Notes under the pieces: model-generated | What the model was told of the DNA's origin: nothing | The model's input: the letters and a program-made list of their open reading frames with translations, nothing else | The model's database searches: none | Shown here: piece by piece, positions 43,331-51,229 of the stretch | Position numbering within the stretch: position 1 is the stretch's first letter | How the letters are laid out: every line of letters starts with the position of its first letter | Made by a program: the position numbers and the translations under genes | Source of the DNA: Rhizobium sp. WYCCWR10014 | GTDB taxonomy: Bacteria; Pseudomonadota; Alphaproteobacteria; Rhizobiales; Rhizobiaceae | Reading direction: 5' to 3' | Assembly (NCBI RefSeq): GCF_001657485.1 | Contig: NZ_LXFU01000037.1 | Span: 248,001 to 312,000 of the forward strand | DNA: 64,000 nt

Positions 43331-43755
43331 ACCGGGTGAATGAGACCCCTTTGAACCGGCTGCGGCTCCCTATATCATCGTTGTCCAAACCAACGACATC
43401 TGTAGGCGTGGCCGAGGCAGCCTTTGATCGTGGCAGCGAACGCTGGCGAAGAGGTTTTCAGCCAATAACAGAATCTTGATCGACAACGACAGTTATCGGA
43501 ACGCCTCATCGGCCCTACTTGCCAGAATTATTCGGACACTTTGGACAGATGGGTGGGGAGATGCTTCAAACTCGCAAACTATCGGCAGCCATGGCAGCCA
43601 TCTTCGTCATTGCCATGTCGGCATCGTCGTGTACCACGAGCTCAAATGACTCGGTGCAGACGGGTTCGGTCGGATATACCGCTCAGAGCGCTGACTTTGC
43701 CCTTCGGCCTGCCTGCCGCGATGGATTCGGCAATGATCGTCCGTGCAGCTATTAG
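43331..43755 (+). repeat. Duplicated segment, copy 2
   Basis: The second copy of the segment at 39806-40228, in direct orientation 3.5 kb downstream. It differs by scattered substitutions and a few one- to three-base indels. It is not interrupted by an insertion sequence, so it shows the original DNA around the stop codon. Confidence 0.85.
43561..43755 (+). CDS. Small secreted/lipoprotein-like protein with CSY tail (copy 2)
   Basis: A 64-residue paralogue of the protein at 40035, with substitutions mainly in the signal region (AAIFVIAMSASSC) and one or two in the mature part. The ending PACRDGFGNDRPCSY is identical. GGGGAG lies directly before the ATG. Selection for the C-terminal part is suggested, since changes cluster elsewhere. 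Confidence 0.75.
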   Translation: MLQTRKLSAAMAAIFVIAMSASSCTTSSNDSVQTGSVGYTAQSADFALRPACRDGFGNDRPCSY

Positions 43756-43812
43756 CGCTGGAAAATGAGAAGTCTGATTGCCGCGATGGTTCGTCTCTGG
43801 GGATGGCCACTA

Positions 43813-44150
43813 TTACACGACTTCGTCCGGCTGCATCATGCCCGATCGGCGCACAATTCTATAGCTGCAAGAACGCCCATCATTAGGTCTGAACCCACCC
43901 CCACAGGCTGGGTTGAGCGGCAGTTCCTCCCGATAGGAGCCCGATCGGGGAAGTCGGGTCGACACGGTCACAGGGCCGGACTGGAGTGTCGCTGCTTGCA
44001 TCCCTGGACGACGTGCGCGTTTGTTAGCAGTCAGCCGCTCCGGGTTACTGCGAAACCGGTACCCGACGACGTCGGGGCATCGGCAAGGCATGTGGAAGCA
44101 AGGGCAGCGGAAAGGAAGGCGCTCAGGATCGAGCGACGCACGGTTACCAT
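43813..44150 (-). pseudogene. Broken CSY-tailed secreted protein
   Basis: ATG 44150 (GGGGA upstream) opens a signal peptide (RRSILSAFLSAALASTCLADA) but the frame stops at 44031. A shifted frame then carries LPLNPACGGGFRPNDGRSCSY, nearly identical to the end of the intact protein at 45079. The stop codon after Tyr is also lost (TAT-TAG has become TAT-AGA), so the frame reads on to 43813. At least two separate lesions mark this as a dead family member. The rest of 43756-44259 shows no other gene. Confidence 0.65.
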
Positions 44151-44259
44151 TAGCATATCCCCAGTGTCTGGAGCTTAGACGTTTGACCGAGCGCTTTTCA
44201 ACCGGCACTTGCAGTCGGGCTTAGTCGAAGGATTTTCCTGGCATTGTCATGAAACGCAC

Positions 44260-44287
44260 AAAGCCCCGCTTTTTCCGGCGGGGCTTT
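44260..44287 (-). terminator. Intrinsic terminator of outer-membrane protein gene
   Basis: AAAGCCCCGC and GCGGGGCTTT form a 10-bp stem with an 8-nt loop; on the minus strand the stem ends in TTT just after the beta-barrel gene. Confidence 0.8.
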
Positions 44288-44312
44288 CCTCCTGCTGATC
44301 CGACAGCCAATC

Positions 44313-44939
44313 TTAGAACTTCACGCCGATTCCGAACTTGAGTTCGTGCTGATCGAGGTCGACATCTACGCCGAGAATGTCCTTCTCGCCGAAGTCATTA
44401 TACCGATACTCGCCGCGGGCGAAGATGTTGTTGGTGATGGCAAAGTCGACGCCAGCGCCGACGGTGTAACCGTTGAAGGTCTCCGTTTCCTTGTCGAGTC
44501 CCGGCAGGTCAACATATCCGCGCGTGGCGGTCCAACCAGCTGCGCCGTAAAGCAGCGCTCTGTCGAAGGCGTAGCCGACACGGCCACGAACAGCGCCGGC
44601 CCAATCGGTCCCAACGTCCGCGCCCAGCGCTTCCTCTTCGTTCCAGTTGTATTCGAGGTTGCCCTCGATACCGACAACGAAGTTGTTGTCGAACTGGAAA
44701 TTGTAACCCACAAATCCACCGAAGACGCCGCCGTTGAAATCCTGAGAATCGCTGGCGCCGCCGACGCTGAAATCACCATTCAGCCAACTGGCGCCGCCAT
44801 CGATACCGAGATACGGGCCTGACCAGGTGAAAGCCGGCGCAGCCGCAACGGGTGCGGCCGGGATGTACTCTACGGCATCCGCTGCAAGCGCGGTCGTTGC
44901 GACAAGCGCTAGAAAAGTGGTGGCGATCGTTAGCTTCAT
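44313..44939 (-). CDS. Outer-membrane beta-barrel protein (Omp25/RopB-like)
   Basis: A 208-residue outer-membrane protein with a Sec signal peptide (cleavage after TALA near residue 19). Alternating hydrophobic/aromatic strands (GGFVGYNFQFDNNFVVGIEG, GRVGYAFDRALLYGAAGW, IFARGEYRYNDFG) end in the C-terminal Phe (FGIGVKF) needed for barrel assembly. It matches the Omp25/Omp31/RopB family of alphaproteobacteria, structural barrels involved in envelope stability and host interaction. It lies in the island but has family-typical sequence. A strong terminator follows. Confidence 0.88.
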   Translation of the reverse strand: MKLTIATTFLALVATTALAADAVEYIPAAPVAAAPAFTWSGPYLGIDGGASWLNGDFSVGGASDSQDFNGGVFGGFVGYNFQFDNNFVVGIEGNLEYNWNEEEALGADVGTDWAGAVRGRVGYAFDRALLYGAAGWTATRGYVDLPGLDKETETFNGYTVGAGVDFAITNNIFARGEYRYNDFGEKDILGVDVDLDQHELKFGIGVKF

Positions 44940-45078
44940 TTTCGTTTACCCCATGTCTTACAACACGCCAGAGGATACAGCCAACTCAACAAATAGATGC
45001 AACGCTAAAGACACACTCGCATAACTATACGATTAGAGAACATATGCGCCAAAGTGGTCGTGACAAGTATCGCGCCAT

Positions 45079-45270
45079 CTAATAACTGCAAGAACGCCCA
45101 TCACTCGGTCTGAACCCACCCCCACACGCCGGATTAAGCGGCTGACGCTCATAATATCCGCCGCCGATCGACGACGTCTGGTCGAGGCTTCCGGATGAAG
45201 TGCAGCCCGACATGATCGTGGCAAGGCTGATCAGCGTTCCAGTCGCGACAAATGCGAAAAATCGGTTCAT
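45079..45270 (-). CDS. Small lipoprotein with CSY tail
   Basis: A 63-residue protein with AAGGAG upstream of ATG 45270. The signal region FFAFVATGTLISLATIMSGC ends at a probable lipobox cysteine (residue 22). The short mature part carries SSIGGGYYERQ and ends PLNPACGGGFRPSDGRSCSY. It shares the P-A-C-x-x-G-F ... R-x-C-S-Y ending with the proteins at 40035 and 43561, and is the intact counterpart of the pseudogene at 43813. Function unknown. Confidence 0.75.
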   Translation of the reverse strand: MNRFFAFVATGTLISLATIMSGCTSSGSLDQTSSIGGGYYERQPLNPACGGGFRPSDGRSCSY

Positions 45271-45522
45271 CTGAGCTTCTCCTTCGGAGGGGATCTTTGG
45301 CCCAAGATTGCAATTTACCACGCCATCACGAGGGTAGGCGAGGACTTATAGGGCCTGAGCAGCCTCAGCGGCCCCCTTCTAACGCCAATGTGATCGTTTT
45401 TCAGCCCCACTGCCTCAAGCCATGCACCGTCACATAACTGTCATGCAAAATTGCCCATTGTTATGGCAGCCTGGGCAAAATATATGCTGCCAGCTAACAA
45501 AAAAAAGAATGAGTGAACTGCC

Positions 45523-45669
45523 ATGAGTGCCATACATAAACTTTTCAACCGCAATCTCCTGACCCGCTTCGTCGCTGGTCTCGGTGCGGTTCCCCAGCGT
45601 ATTCGCGACGCACGCGAAGAGCGCAAGCCCGCTATCCATCCATCCTTCATGGACGATTTCGGCGCCTAG
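45523..45669 (+). CDS. Small basic hypothetical protein
   Basis: A 48-residue amphipathic protein, MSAIHKLFNRNLLTRFVAG followed by RIRDAREERKPAIHPSFMDDF. It is too short to be sure from coding statistics, and the ribosome site (GAGTGAA) is weak. The regular amphipathic pattern and consistent third-position GC suggest it is expressed. Its flanks (45271-45522) contain no other gene. Confidence 0.5.
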   Translation: MSAIHKLFNRNLLTRFVAGLGAVPQRIRDAREERKPAIHPSFMDDFGA

Positions 45670-45769
45670 TAGGACAATTGGCGAGTCAACCGGCTCGTCT
45701 GCCCCCGCGATTACGTCCTCCAATATCATTTCAGTTGATATCTGATGGGAAGCCGCCAGCGACTTCTGA

Positions 45770-46189
45770 TCAAGTTGCGGCGGCAAATTCCTTCCGGAAC
45801 CAGATCCGGTCAACGGGCCGGCCTCCGGCATGCCCGCTGACCCTGCCGAATTCGACATATCCAAGCTTCGGATAAAAATCCGGGGCCTGGGTCGAGAGCG
45901 TGTCGACGCAGGCCGCGACCGCGGCGCGGCGGCGCCCTTCCTCTTCCGCCGCCGCCATCAGCTTCCGGCCGATGCCGCTGAGACGCAGCGATTCAGCGAC
46001 CCACAGATTGCCGATGAAAAGAACCGAGAAGGAAACGGACGCCGTTATTCCGGCGATAAGCCCCCCGTTCTCCCGCCAAACGATGGCGAAGGCCTCGCGT
46101 CTGATCTCAGCGCTCTCGTTGAAGGCGTTCAGGCCATCGGAAATCGCGGTGGCGATCTCGGACGGGACGGGATCGAGCGTTTCGAACAT
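45770..46189 (-). CDS. GNAT-family N-acetyltransferase
   Basis: A 139-residue acetyltransferase. Motif A, with its acetyl-CoA pyrophosphate loop, is visible as LWVAESLRLSGIGRKLMAAAEE (residues about 62-83), followed by a C-terminal YPKLGYVEFGR typical of the family. ATG 46189 has GAGG five bases upstream; ATG 46216 would add nine residues. The acceptor substrate is unknown. It seems to be the first core-chromosome gene right of the island. Confidence 0.82.
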   Translation of the reverse strand: MFETLDPVPSEIATAISDGLNAFNESAEIRREAFAIVWRENGGLIAGITASVSFSVLFIGNLWVAESLRLSGIGRKLMAAAEEEGRRRAAVAACVDTLSTQAPDFYPKLGYVEFGRVSGHAGGRPVDRIWFRKEFAAAT

Positions 46190-46412
46190 TGCTTCCTCGT
46201 CGTTGGTGGTCGCCATATGATAGTGAGCCGTCGGTTCCGATCCAGCCATTTCGGCTTTTAAGGTCGGCGGACGTCCTCCGGGTTCAAGCTCCAACGCATG
46301 CGCCCCTTAGATTTTTTTCTTGCTACGCATGCGCCTGTCTTTTCCGCCGTAATAGCTTCACAATCAACCGACAGAAAGCTGTTCCGGGAAACGACAACCA
46401 AGGAATGAAAAC

Positions 46413-47153
46413 ATGGCGCCGATCTATACCAGAACTGTCCTGATGACCGCCCTTCTGGCGCTGCCGCTCGCCGCCGCAGCGCCCGCCTTCGCGCAGGAGG
46501 CAAAACCGCGCGAGCCGGTGATTTCGGTGACCGGCGATGGCGAATCGTCCGTCGCTCCCGATATGGCCGTCGTCAATCTCGCCGTCGTCAAACAGGCGAA
46601 AACCGCCCGCGAAGCGCTCGACGAAAACAACAAGGCGATGAACGACGTGCTTGCCGCGCTGAAGAGCGGCGGCATCGCCGAGCGCGACCTGCAGACCTCA
46701 GGCTTTTCCATCCAGCCGCAGTACAATTATCCGCAGCCGGTCGACGGCCAGCAGCAGCAGCCGCAACTGATCGGCTACCAGACCATCAATTCGGTCACCG
46801 TCAGGCTGCGCGATCTCGCCAAGCTCGGCGCGGTGATCGACCAGTCCGTCACCCTCGGCATCAACCAGGGCGGCGAAATCCAGTTCACCAACGACAAGCC
46901 GGACGCAGCGATCGAAGAGGCACGCAAGAATGCGGTCGCCGATGCCGTCAAGAGGGCGAAGACGCTGAGCGAAGCCGCCGGCGTCAAGCTCGGCCGCATC
47001 CTCGAGATCAACGAGAATGTGCCGCGCGCAATGCCGCAGCCGGTCTATCGCGCCACGATGATGAAGGAGGCCTCCGACGCTGCCGTTCCCGTCCAGGGCG
47101 GCGAGAACAATTACAATGTCAGCGTCACCGTGACCTTCGCCATCGAGCAGTAA
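46413..47153 (+). CDS. SIMPL-domain (DUF541) periplasmic protein
   Basis: A 246-residue protein with a Sec signal peptide (cleavage after PAFA near residue 27) and a SIMPL/DUF541 domain, shown by ISVTGDGESSVAPDMAVVNL, GIAERDLQTSGFSIQPQY and the C-terminal VSVTVTFAIEQ. AAGGAA lies before the ATG. Homologues such as E. coli YggE and Brucella BP26 are periplasmic oligomers of unclear function. Confidence 0.9.
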   Translation: MAPIYTRTVLMTALLALPLAAAAPAFAQEAKPREPVISVTGDGESSVAPDMAVVNLAVVKQAKTAREALDENNKAMNDVLAALKSGGIAERDLQTSGFSIQPQYNYPQPVDGQQQQPQLIGYQTINSVTVRLRDLAKLGAVIDQSVTLGINQGGEIQFTNDKPDAAIEEARKNAVADAVKRAKTLSEAAGVKLGRILEINENVPRAMPQPVYRATMMKEASDAAVPVQGGENNYNVSVTVTFAIEQ

Positions 47154-47160
47154 AATGAAA

Positions 47161-47466
47161 GCGCCGCGTGTCTTTCCAGACGCGCGGCGCTCAGACTGCC
47201 GACAAAGTCGGCCAATTACCCTTTCGCCATGCTCGGGCTTGTGCCCCAAGCATTTGCCTCGGTTGATCCTCGGCACAAGGCCACTGCTGTCCGGTTCGCG
47301 CCGGCGACTGCCGCTCACCCCTCCCCAACCCCTCCCCACAAGGGCGAGGGGCTAGCCTGCGGCACTGTCGCACTTCGACCGCACTCGCTGTTGCGTTAAT
47401 CGCGTGGCGAGGCGGCGCGGCAGGTTAAGCCCCTCCCCCTTGTGGGGAGGGGTTGGGGAGGGGTCT
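47161..47466. repeat. Cluster of dispersed intergenic repeats
   Basis: A GCGCCGCGTGTCT ... AGACGCGCGGCGC hairpin (47161-47190), related to the CTACAG element, is followed by two inverted C/G-rich arms, CCCCTCCCCAACCCCTCCCC (about 47320) and its complement (about 47443). The 478-bp gap 47154-47631 holds no gene. Confidence 0.7.
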
Positions 47467-47631
47467 TGGATTCATACACAAGACCCACGATGACGCCGGA
47501 GGAAAGAGCGCAGTCAAACCGAGCGCAAAAAGAATCCGACAAAAAGAAAACCGCCCTTGCCGATCCGGGGAGACTGGCAAAGGCGGTTGTGGCCGCCGCA
47601 TCGGGGAGACGAGGCGGTATTCTGTTTGATA

Positions 47632-47967
47632 TCAGCGGCGCAGGGCGGGGCAACCGCGCACATTGCCGAAGCTCATTTCACCGGGACCACGACGCGTCCA
47701 GCCCTGGACGATCACGCGACGCGGCGTGATATCGACGACCCTGGCGCGACGAAAGCCGTAATCGCGAGCGAGGTTTTCGGCGAGCTGCGGATTGCAGCCG
47801 CGCGACGGCCGGTCGCGGCCCGGCGGGCGGCGGTAATCTTGCGGCGGACCACGGTCCGGCTCGCCAATAATGATATTCAACTGAGCGGCGGCCGGGACCA
47901 CCGTGCCGGCAAGAGTACCGGCTGTCAGCATGACGGCAAGACCCGCCTTTGCCAGAAACTGCATCAT
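47632..47967 (-). CDS. Small secreted protein, NVRGCP family (A)
   Basis: A 111-residue exported protein with a signal peptide (cleavage after VVPAAAQ near residue 29), a Pro/Arg-rich linker, and a C-terminal domain NLARDYGFRRARVVDITPRR then SFGNVRGCPALRR with two cysteines that could pair. AAAGG precedes the two start ATGs. The adjacent gene at 48142 is a paralogue. Function unknown. Confidence 0.75.
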   Translation of the reverse strand: MMQFLAKAGLAVMLTAGTLAGTVVPAAAQLNIIIGEPDRGPPQDYRRPPGRDRPSRGCNPQLAENLARDYGFRRARVVDITPRRVIVQGWTRRGPGEMSFGNVRGCPALRR

Positions 47968-48141
47968 CGAAAAACCTTTCGTTTGAAAGTCGGTGCGGTC
48001 GAGCCGCCCTCCACTACTCCGCATGACGCCGAAGCGTCATTTGAGAATCACTCATACAGGTCAGAGAAGAGACGGCTGAAAGTGTCACCGTCAAGGCAAA
48101 AACGGGCGGCAAGCGCCGCATCGGCGCTTGCCGCGGAGTCC

Positions 48142-48447
48142 TCAGCGCCGGATCAGCGGGCAGCCGCGGACATTCGCGAAGGTGATCCTGTCCCAGCCGC
48201 GGCGGTCGCGCCCGGCAACGACGACGACCCGCGGCGACATGCGGGTGACATGGGCTCTCCGCAGGCCGAAATCACGCGCTTTGCGCACCGCGTGCATCGG
48301 CGAGCAGCCGCGGATCGGACGATGGTATTGCGCCTCGACGATATAGCTCGTCTGCGGTCCGGCGGCGGCGGCCGTGGAAACAGTGGCCGGAATGGTGCAG
48401 AGGGCGAGCAGAGCGGCAAGCGAAGCCTTGGTCAGGAAATGCGTCAT
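48142..48447 (-). CDS. Small secreted protein, NVRGCP family (B)
   Basis: A 101-residue paralogue of the neighbouring gene: signal peptide ending in TVSTAAAAG, then RGCSPMHAVRKARDFGLRRAH and the ending TFANVRGCPLIRR. GGAG lies 7 nt before ATG 48447. Conserved Cys and Arg positions suggest a small disulfide-linked periplasmic domain. The pair looks like a tandem duplication. Confidence 0.75.
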   Translation of the reverse strand: MTHFLTKASLAALLALCTIPATVSTAAAAGPQTSYIVEAQYHRPIRGCSPMHAVRKARDFGLRRAHVTRMSPRVVVVAGRDRRGWDRITFANVRGCPLIRR

Positions 48448-48556
48448 GTTGTGTCTCCGTCGATTGAATTCCAAGCTCTCCCTTCAGGGATTGTCTCGAC
48501 AGTAGACCCAGCAAACTGAATGGGGTTCGAACCGGGCATTCAGTTTGCATTCACAA

Positions 48557-48604
48557 GAGCATGATGCCGAAAAGTGTAAGCGGTTTTCGGACGACATCAT
48601 GCTC
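48557..48604. repeat. GAGCATGATGCCGAAAAG dispersed repeat (copy 1)
   Basis: A palindromic rhizobial repeat: GAGCATGATG ... CATCATGCTC arms around CCGAAAAG ... TTTTCGG. It is nearly repeated at 61012-61060. No gene lies between 48448 and 48656. Confidence 0.75.
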
Positions 48605-48656
48605 TCCTTCTTCGATCTAGATCCGGATGATGATCGGGATCTGGCATTCAACGATT

Positions 48657-49079
48657 TCAGGTGCAGAGATGCAGCACGATTTCGCGCCGGTGCGGCCGGT
48701 CGCGATGTTCGAAAAGATAAAGCCCCTGCCAGGTGCCGAGCATCAAACGCCCCCTGGCGACGGGAATGCCGATCGAGACCTGCGTCAGCGCCGCCTTGAT
48801 ATGCGCCGGCATGTCGTCCGGCCCCTCGGCCCTGTGCACGATCCAGCCCATGTCGGGATCGGAGGCCGGCGGCACGAGGCGGCGGAAGAAGGCGAGAAGA
48901 TCGGTGCGCACATCGGGATCGGCATTTTCCTGGATCAGCAGCGAACAGGATGTGTGGCGCACGAAGACGGTGAGAAACCCCTCTTCCCGCCCCGATGCGT
49001 TGACGAAGGCCTCCGCCTGGTCGGTGAATTCGTAAAGGCCCTGTCCGCGTGTGGACAAGGTGAGGATCGTCTGGGCCAA
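48657..49079 (-). CDS. YjbQ family protein (UPF0047)
   Basis: A 140-residue protein of the YjbQ/UPF0047 family, some members of which have weak thiamine-phosphate synthase activity. Family motifs are FVRHTSCSLLIQENADPDV (about residues 46-64), RAEGPDDMPAHIK (about 83) and GTWQGLYLFEHR near the C terminus. The TTG at 49079 is chosen since AGGAG lies 6 nt upstream and the following AQTILTLST matches the usual N terminus; the longer frame is atypical. Confidence 0.88.
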   Translation of the reverse strand: MAQTILTLSTRGQGLYEFTDQAEAFVNASGREEGFLTVFVRHTSCSLLIQENADPDVRTDLLAFFRRLVPPASDPDMGWIVHRAEGPDDMPAHIKAALTQVSIGIPVARGRLMLGTWQGLYLFEHRDRPHRREIVLHLCT

Positions 49080-49184
49080 GGCGTTCTCCTGCTTCGAGAT
49101 GACATCTCGCGGGAGTTGGCGCGCCGTGACGGCCAAGTCAATGCTTGCCTCACGCAAGTCTACACGCGCTCTGGCAAAGCGGCA

Positions 49185-49538
49185 TCAAAGCCTGAGCAGT
49201 GTCTCGAAGCCGCCGTAGATCATCCGCTTGCCGTCGAACGGCATTTGCCACTGATCGCCCTTGAGCCTGGCATCGGCCATCACCTTGGCATTGATATCGT
49301 CGCGCTCCTGGCGCGAGCCGTAGACGATCCAGGAAAACACCACCACCTCTTCCTCCTTCGCCTGCACGGCGCGGGGAAAGGAGGTCAATTCGCCATAGGG
49401 CACGTCGTCGCCGATACATTCGACATATTCGAGCGCGCCATATTCCTTCCAGATCGAGCCGGCGAAGGTCGAGAATTCCTTGTAGGCCTCGATATTCTCT
49501 TTCGGCACCGCGACGATGAAACCGTCGACATAGGACAT
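49185..49538 (-). CDS. DUF1428 family protein
   Basis: A 117-residue dimeric-alpha/beta-barrel-type protein. Signatures are MSYVDGFIVAVPKEN at the start, EYVECIGDDVPYG near residue 37 and FDGKRMIYGGFE near the end. GGAGGAG precedes the ATG. The function of DUF1428 is unknown. It is upstream of yjbQ on the same strand, 105 bp apart. Confidence 0.88.
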   Translation of the reverse strand: MSYVDGFIVAVPKENIEAYKEFSTFAGSIWKEYGALEYVECIGDDVPYGELTSFPRAVQAKEEEVVVFSWIVYGSRQERDDINAKVMADARLKGDQWQMPFDGKRMIYGGFETLLRL

Positions 49539-49746
49539 TGCGCTTCTCCTCCACCTGCCCTCGTTAGCGGGAGAGATAGGAGGGCGGTCGAACAGGTCCA
49601 GGGATGAAGCGGTCGACCGCCTTTTTCATCTGTGATTTGCGCCAGAGTCGATCGTTCATTCAATTCGTGAGGTTTGACCCCGATCCGGTTTTCGGCTCTA
49701 CCGACTTTGCAGAACAATCCTTCAAGTAAGCATCGGGCGGGACACC

Positions 49747-50433
49747 ATGATTAGAGCGGTCCTTTTTGATCTTGACGAGACCCTCATCGACAAGACCGCT
49801 ACCGTCCTCACCTTCCTGCCGCTCCAATATCAGCGGTTTCGTCTTGGCGAGCACGGCGTCGACGAACAGCGCTACATCGCTGAATTCCTGCAGCTGGAGA
49901 AGGCCGGCCTGGTAAGGAAGCGCGATCTTTATCCGCGCCTGGCGGAGACATTCGGTCTTCCAGCCGAGCTTGCAGCAGCCCTCTTCCACGACTTCGAGAC
50001 AGTATATCCCGGCATGGCTGTTCCCATGTCAGGGGCAAAACAGACCATTTCGGCGCTGAAGCAATATGGCGCTCTGGTCGGCGTCGTCAGCAATGGCGAA
50101 GGCAATGTTCAGCGACCGAAAATCGCGGCGGCGGGACTGAACGAAGGGCTCGACCTGGTGGTCATTTCAGGAGATGTCGGCCTTCGTAAACCGGCACGGG
50201 AAATTTTCGAGCTGGCTGCTGGCCGTCTCGACCTGCCCGTCGACAACTGTCTCTTCGTCGGCGACAATCCCGAGGCCGATATTCTGGGAGCAGACAGCGC
50301 GGGCATGCATGCCGTCTATTTCGGCCCGAAAAACGCCTGGCCCGCTTCGCTGCCCTCGCCGCGGTATCGAATAGAGTTGCTGCCACAGCTGATCGCCCTT
50401 GTCCGCGACCTGAACGCACCCACCGAGACTTGA
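49747..50433 (+). CDS. HAD-superfamily hydrolase
   Basis: A 228-residue phosphatase-like enzyme of HAD subfamily IA. Motif I is FDLDETL (nucleophile and acid Asp near residues 8 and 10), motif II GVVSNGEG near 120, motif III Lys in LRKPAREIF near 150, and motif IV VGDNPEADILGAD near 173. All catalytic positions are present, so it should be active; the substrate is unknown. Confidence 0.9.
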   Translation: MIRAVLFDLDETLIDKTATVLTFLPLQYQRFRLGEHGVDEQRYIAEFLQLEKAGLVRKRDLYPRLAETFGLPAELAAALFHDFETVYPGMAVPMSGAKQTISALKQYGALVGVVSNGEGNVQRPKIAAAGLNEGLDLVVISGDVGLRKPAREIFELAAGRLDLPVDNCLFVGDNPEADILGADSAGMHAVYFGPKNAWPASLPSPRYRIELLPQLIALVRDLNAPTET

Positions 50434-50555
50434 CAGCGACGAAGCGCCCACTCCGAAAGGCGACGGCCATGCATCTGGCTGCGGCCTGATAGCCTTGCCC
50501 GACGCTTTCCGTCTATACCGCTTTGAGAAGCTCGCCCGTTATCCGCGTCAGCCAA

Positions 50556-51155
50556 TCACGGCCCATTGACCAGCTTGAGGATGAGCTGCTGGATATTGCC
50601 GCCATCACCCATTTCGATCTTGTCGAAGTCGCGGCCGCGCTGGCGCTGTCTTTGGGAGATCTCGCCGAGCCGGCGGGTCAGCTCGATCCTGATCTTCTTG
50701 CAATCGGGATCGTCGGCAACGGTGAGGCCGATGCTTGTCGCCTCGATCTCCTTGACCATCTCCTTGATGGTCTCGCCATGCACCCGCTCATGCGCCTGCA
50801 CACCTGATATGAAGGCCTCCCAGTTGCTCTTCACGGCGGCTGGCAGCTCAGCAGATGGTTTCGGCAGCGTATAGCTGATGATGAGCTTCGGCCGATTGGT
50901 CACGATAACGCAGGCATTTCCCTGCGGTTCGTATTTCCTGGTCCAGGTCAGCTTGAACGTCGTATGCGCGATTGCCCGGCCGAAGCCGCCCGCTTTCGGC
51001 CCACGCTCGCCGATCGAAGCATAGAGCCCGGCCCCCGACGTGCCTGATATCGAATAGGGCCGCACCTCTTCGACCGCCTGCCACTCGGCCAGCGCCACGG
51101 CCGGCACCGACGTGAAAATCGCAGCAAGCACACAGGATAGAAAATTTGTCGTCAC
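50556..51155 (-). CDS. DUF922 putative periplasmic Zn protease
   Basis: A 199-residue exported protein with a signal peptide (cleavage after VALA near residue 23). AHERVHGE at about residue 140 matches the HExxH zinc motif, and the DUF922 family is described as putative Zn-dependent proteases. The C-terminal region is charged and helical. ATG 51155 is taken as the start without a strong ribosome site. It is unlinked to obvious partners. Confidence 0.8.
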   Translation of the reverse strand: MTTNFLSCVLAAIFTSVPAVALAEWQAVEEVRPYSISGTSGAGLYASIGERGPKAGGFGRAIAHTTFKLTWTRKYEPQGNACVIVTNRPKLIISYTLPKPSAELPAAVKSNWEAFISGVQAHERVHGETIKEMVKEIEATSIGLTVADDPDCKKIRIELTRRLGEISQRQRQRGRDFDKIEMGDGGNIQQLILKLVNGP

Positions 51156-51229
51156 GCGCGGCTCCGCCGAATGATGTTTGGGCCGAACCTAACGGGAGCG
51201 GTCACCGCTTTCAACGCGTCATACATGCG

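Noticed and set aside
45430..45864. 144-codon minus-strand frame
   Set aside because: Overlaps the GNAT gene end and the small plus-strand gene; composition is uneven and no family is recognisable.
47316..47466. C/G-rich inverted arms as a CRISPR or origin-like array
   Set aside because: Only two inverted arms without regular spacers; it is the usual rhizobial intergenic repeat.
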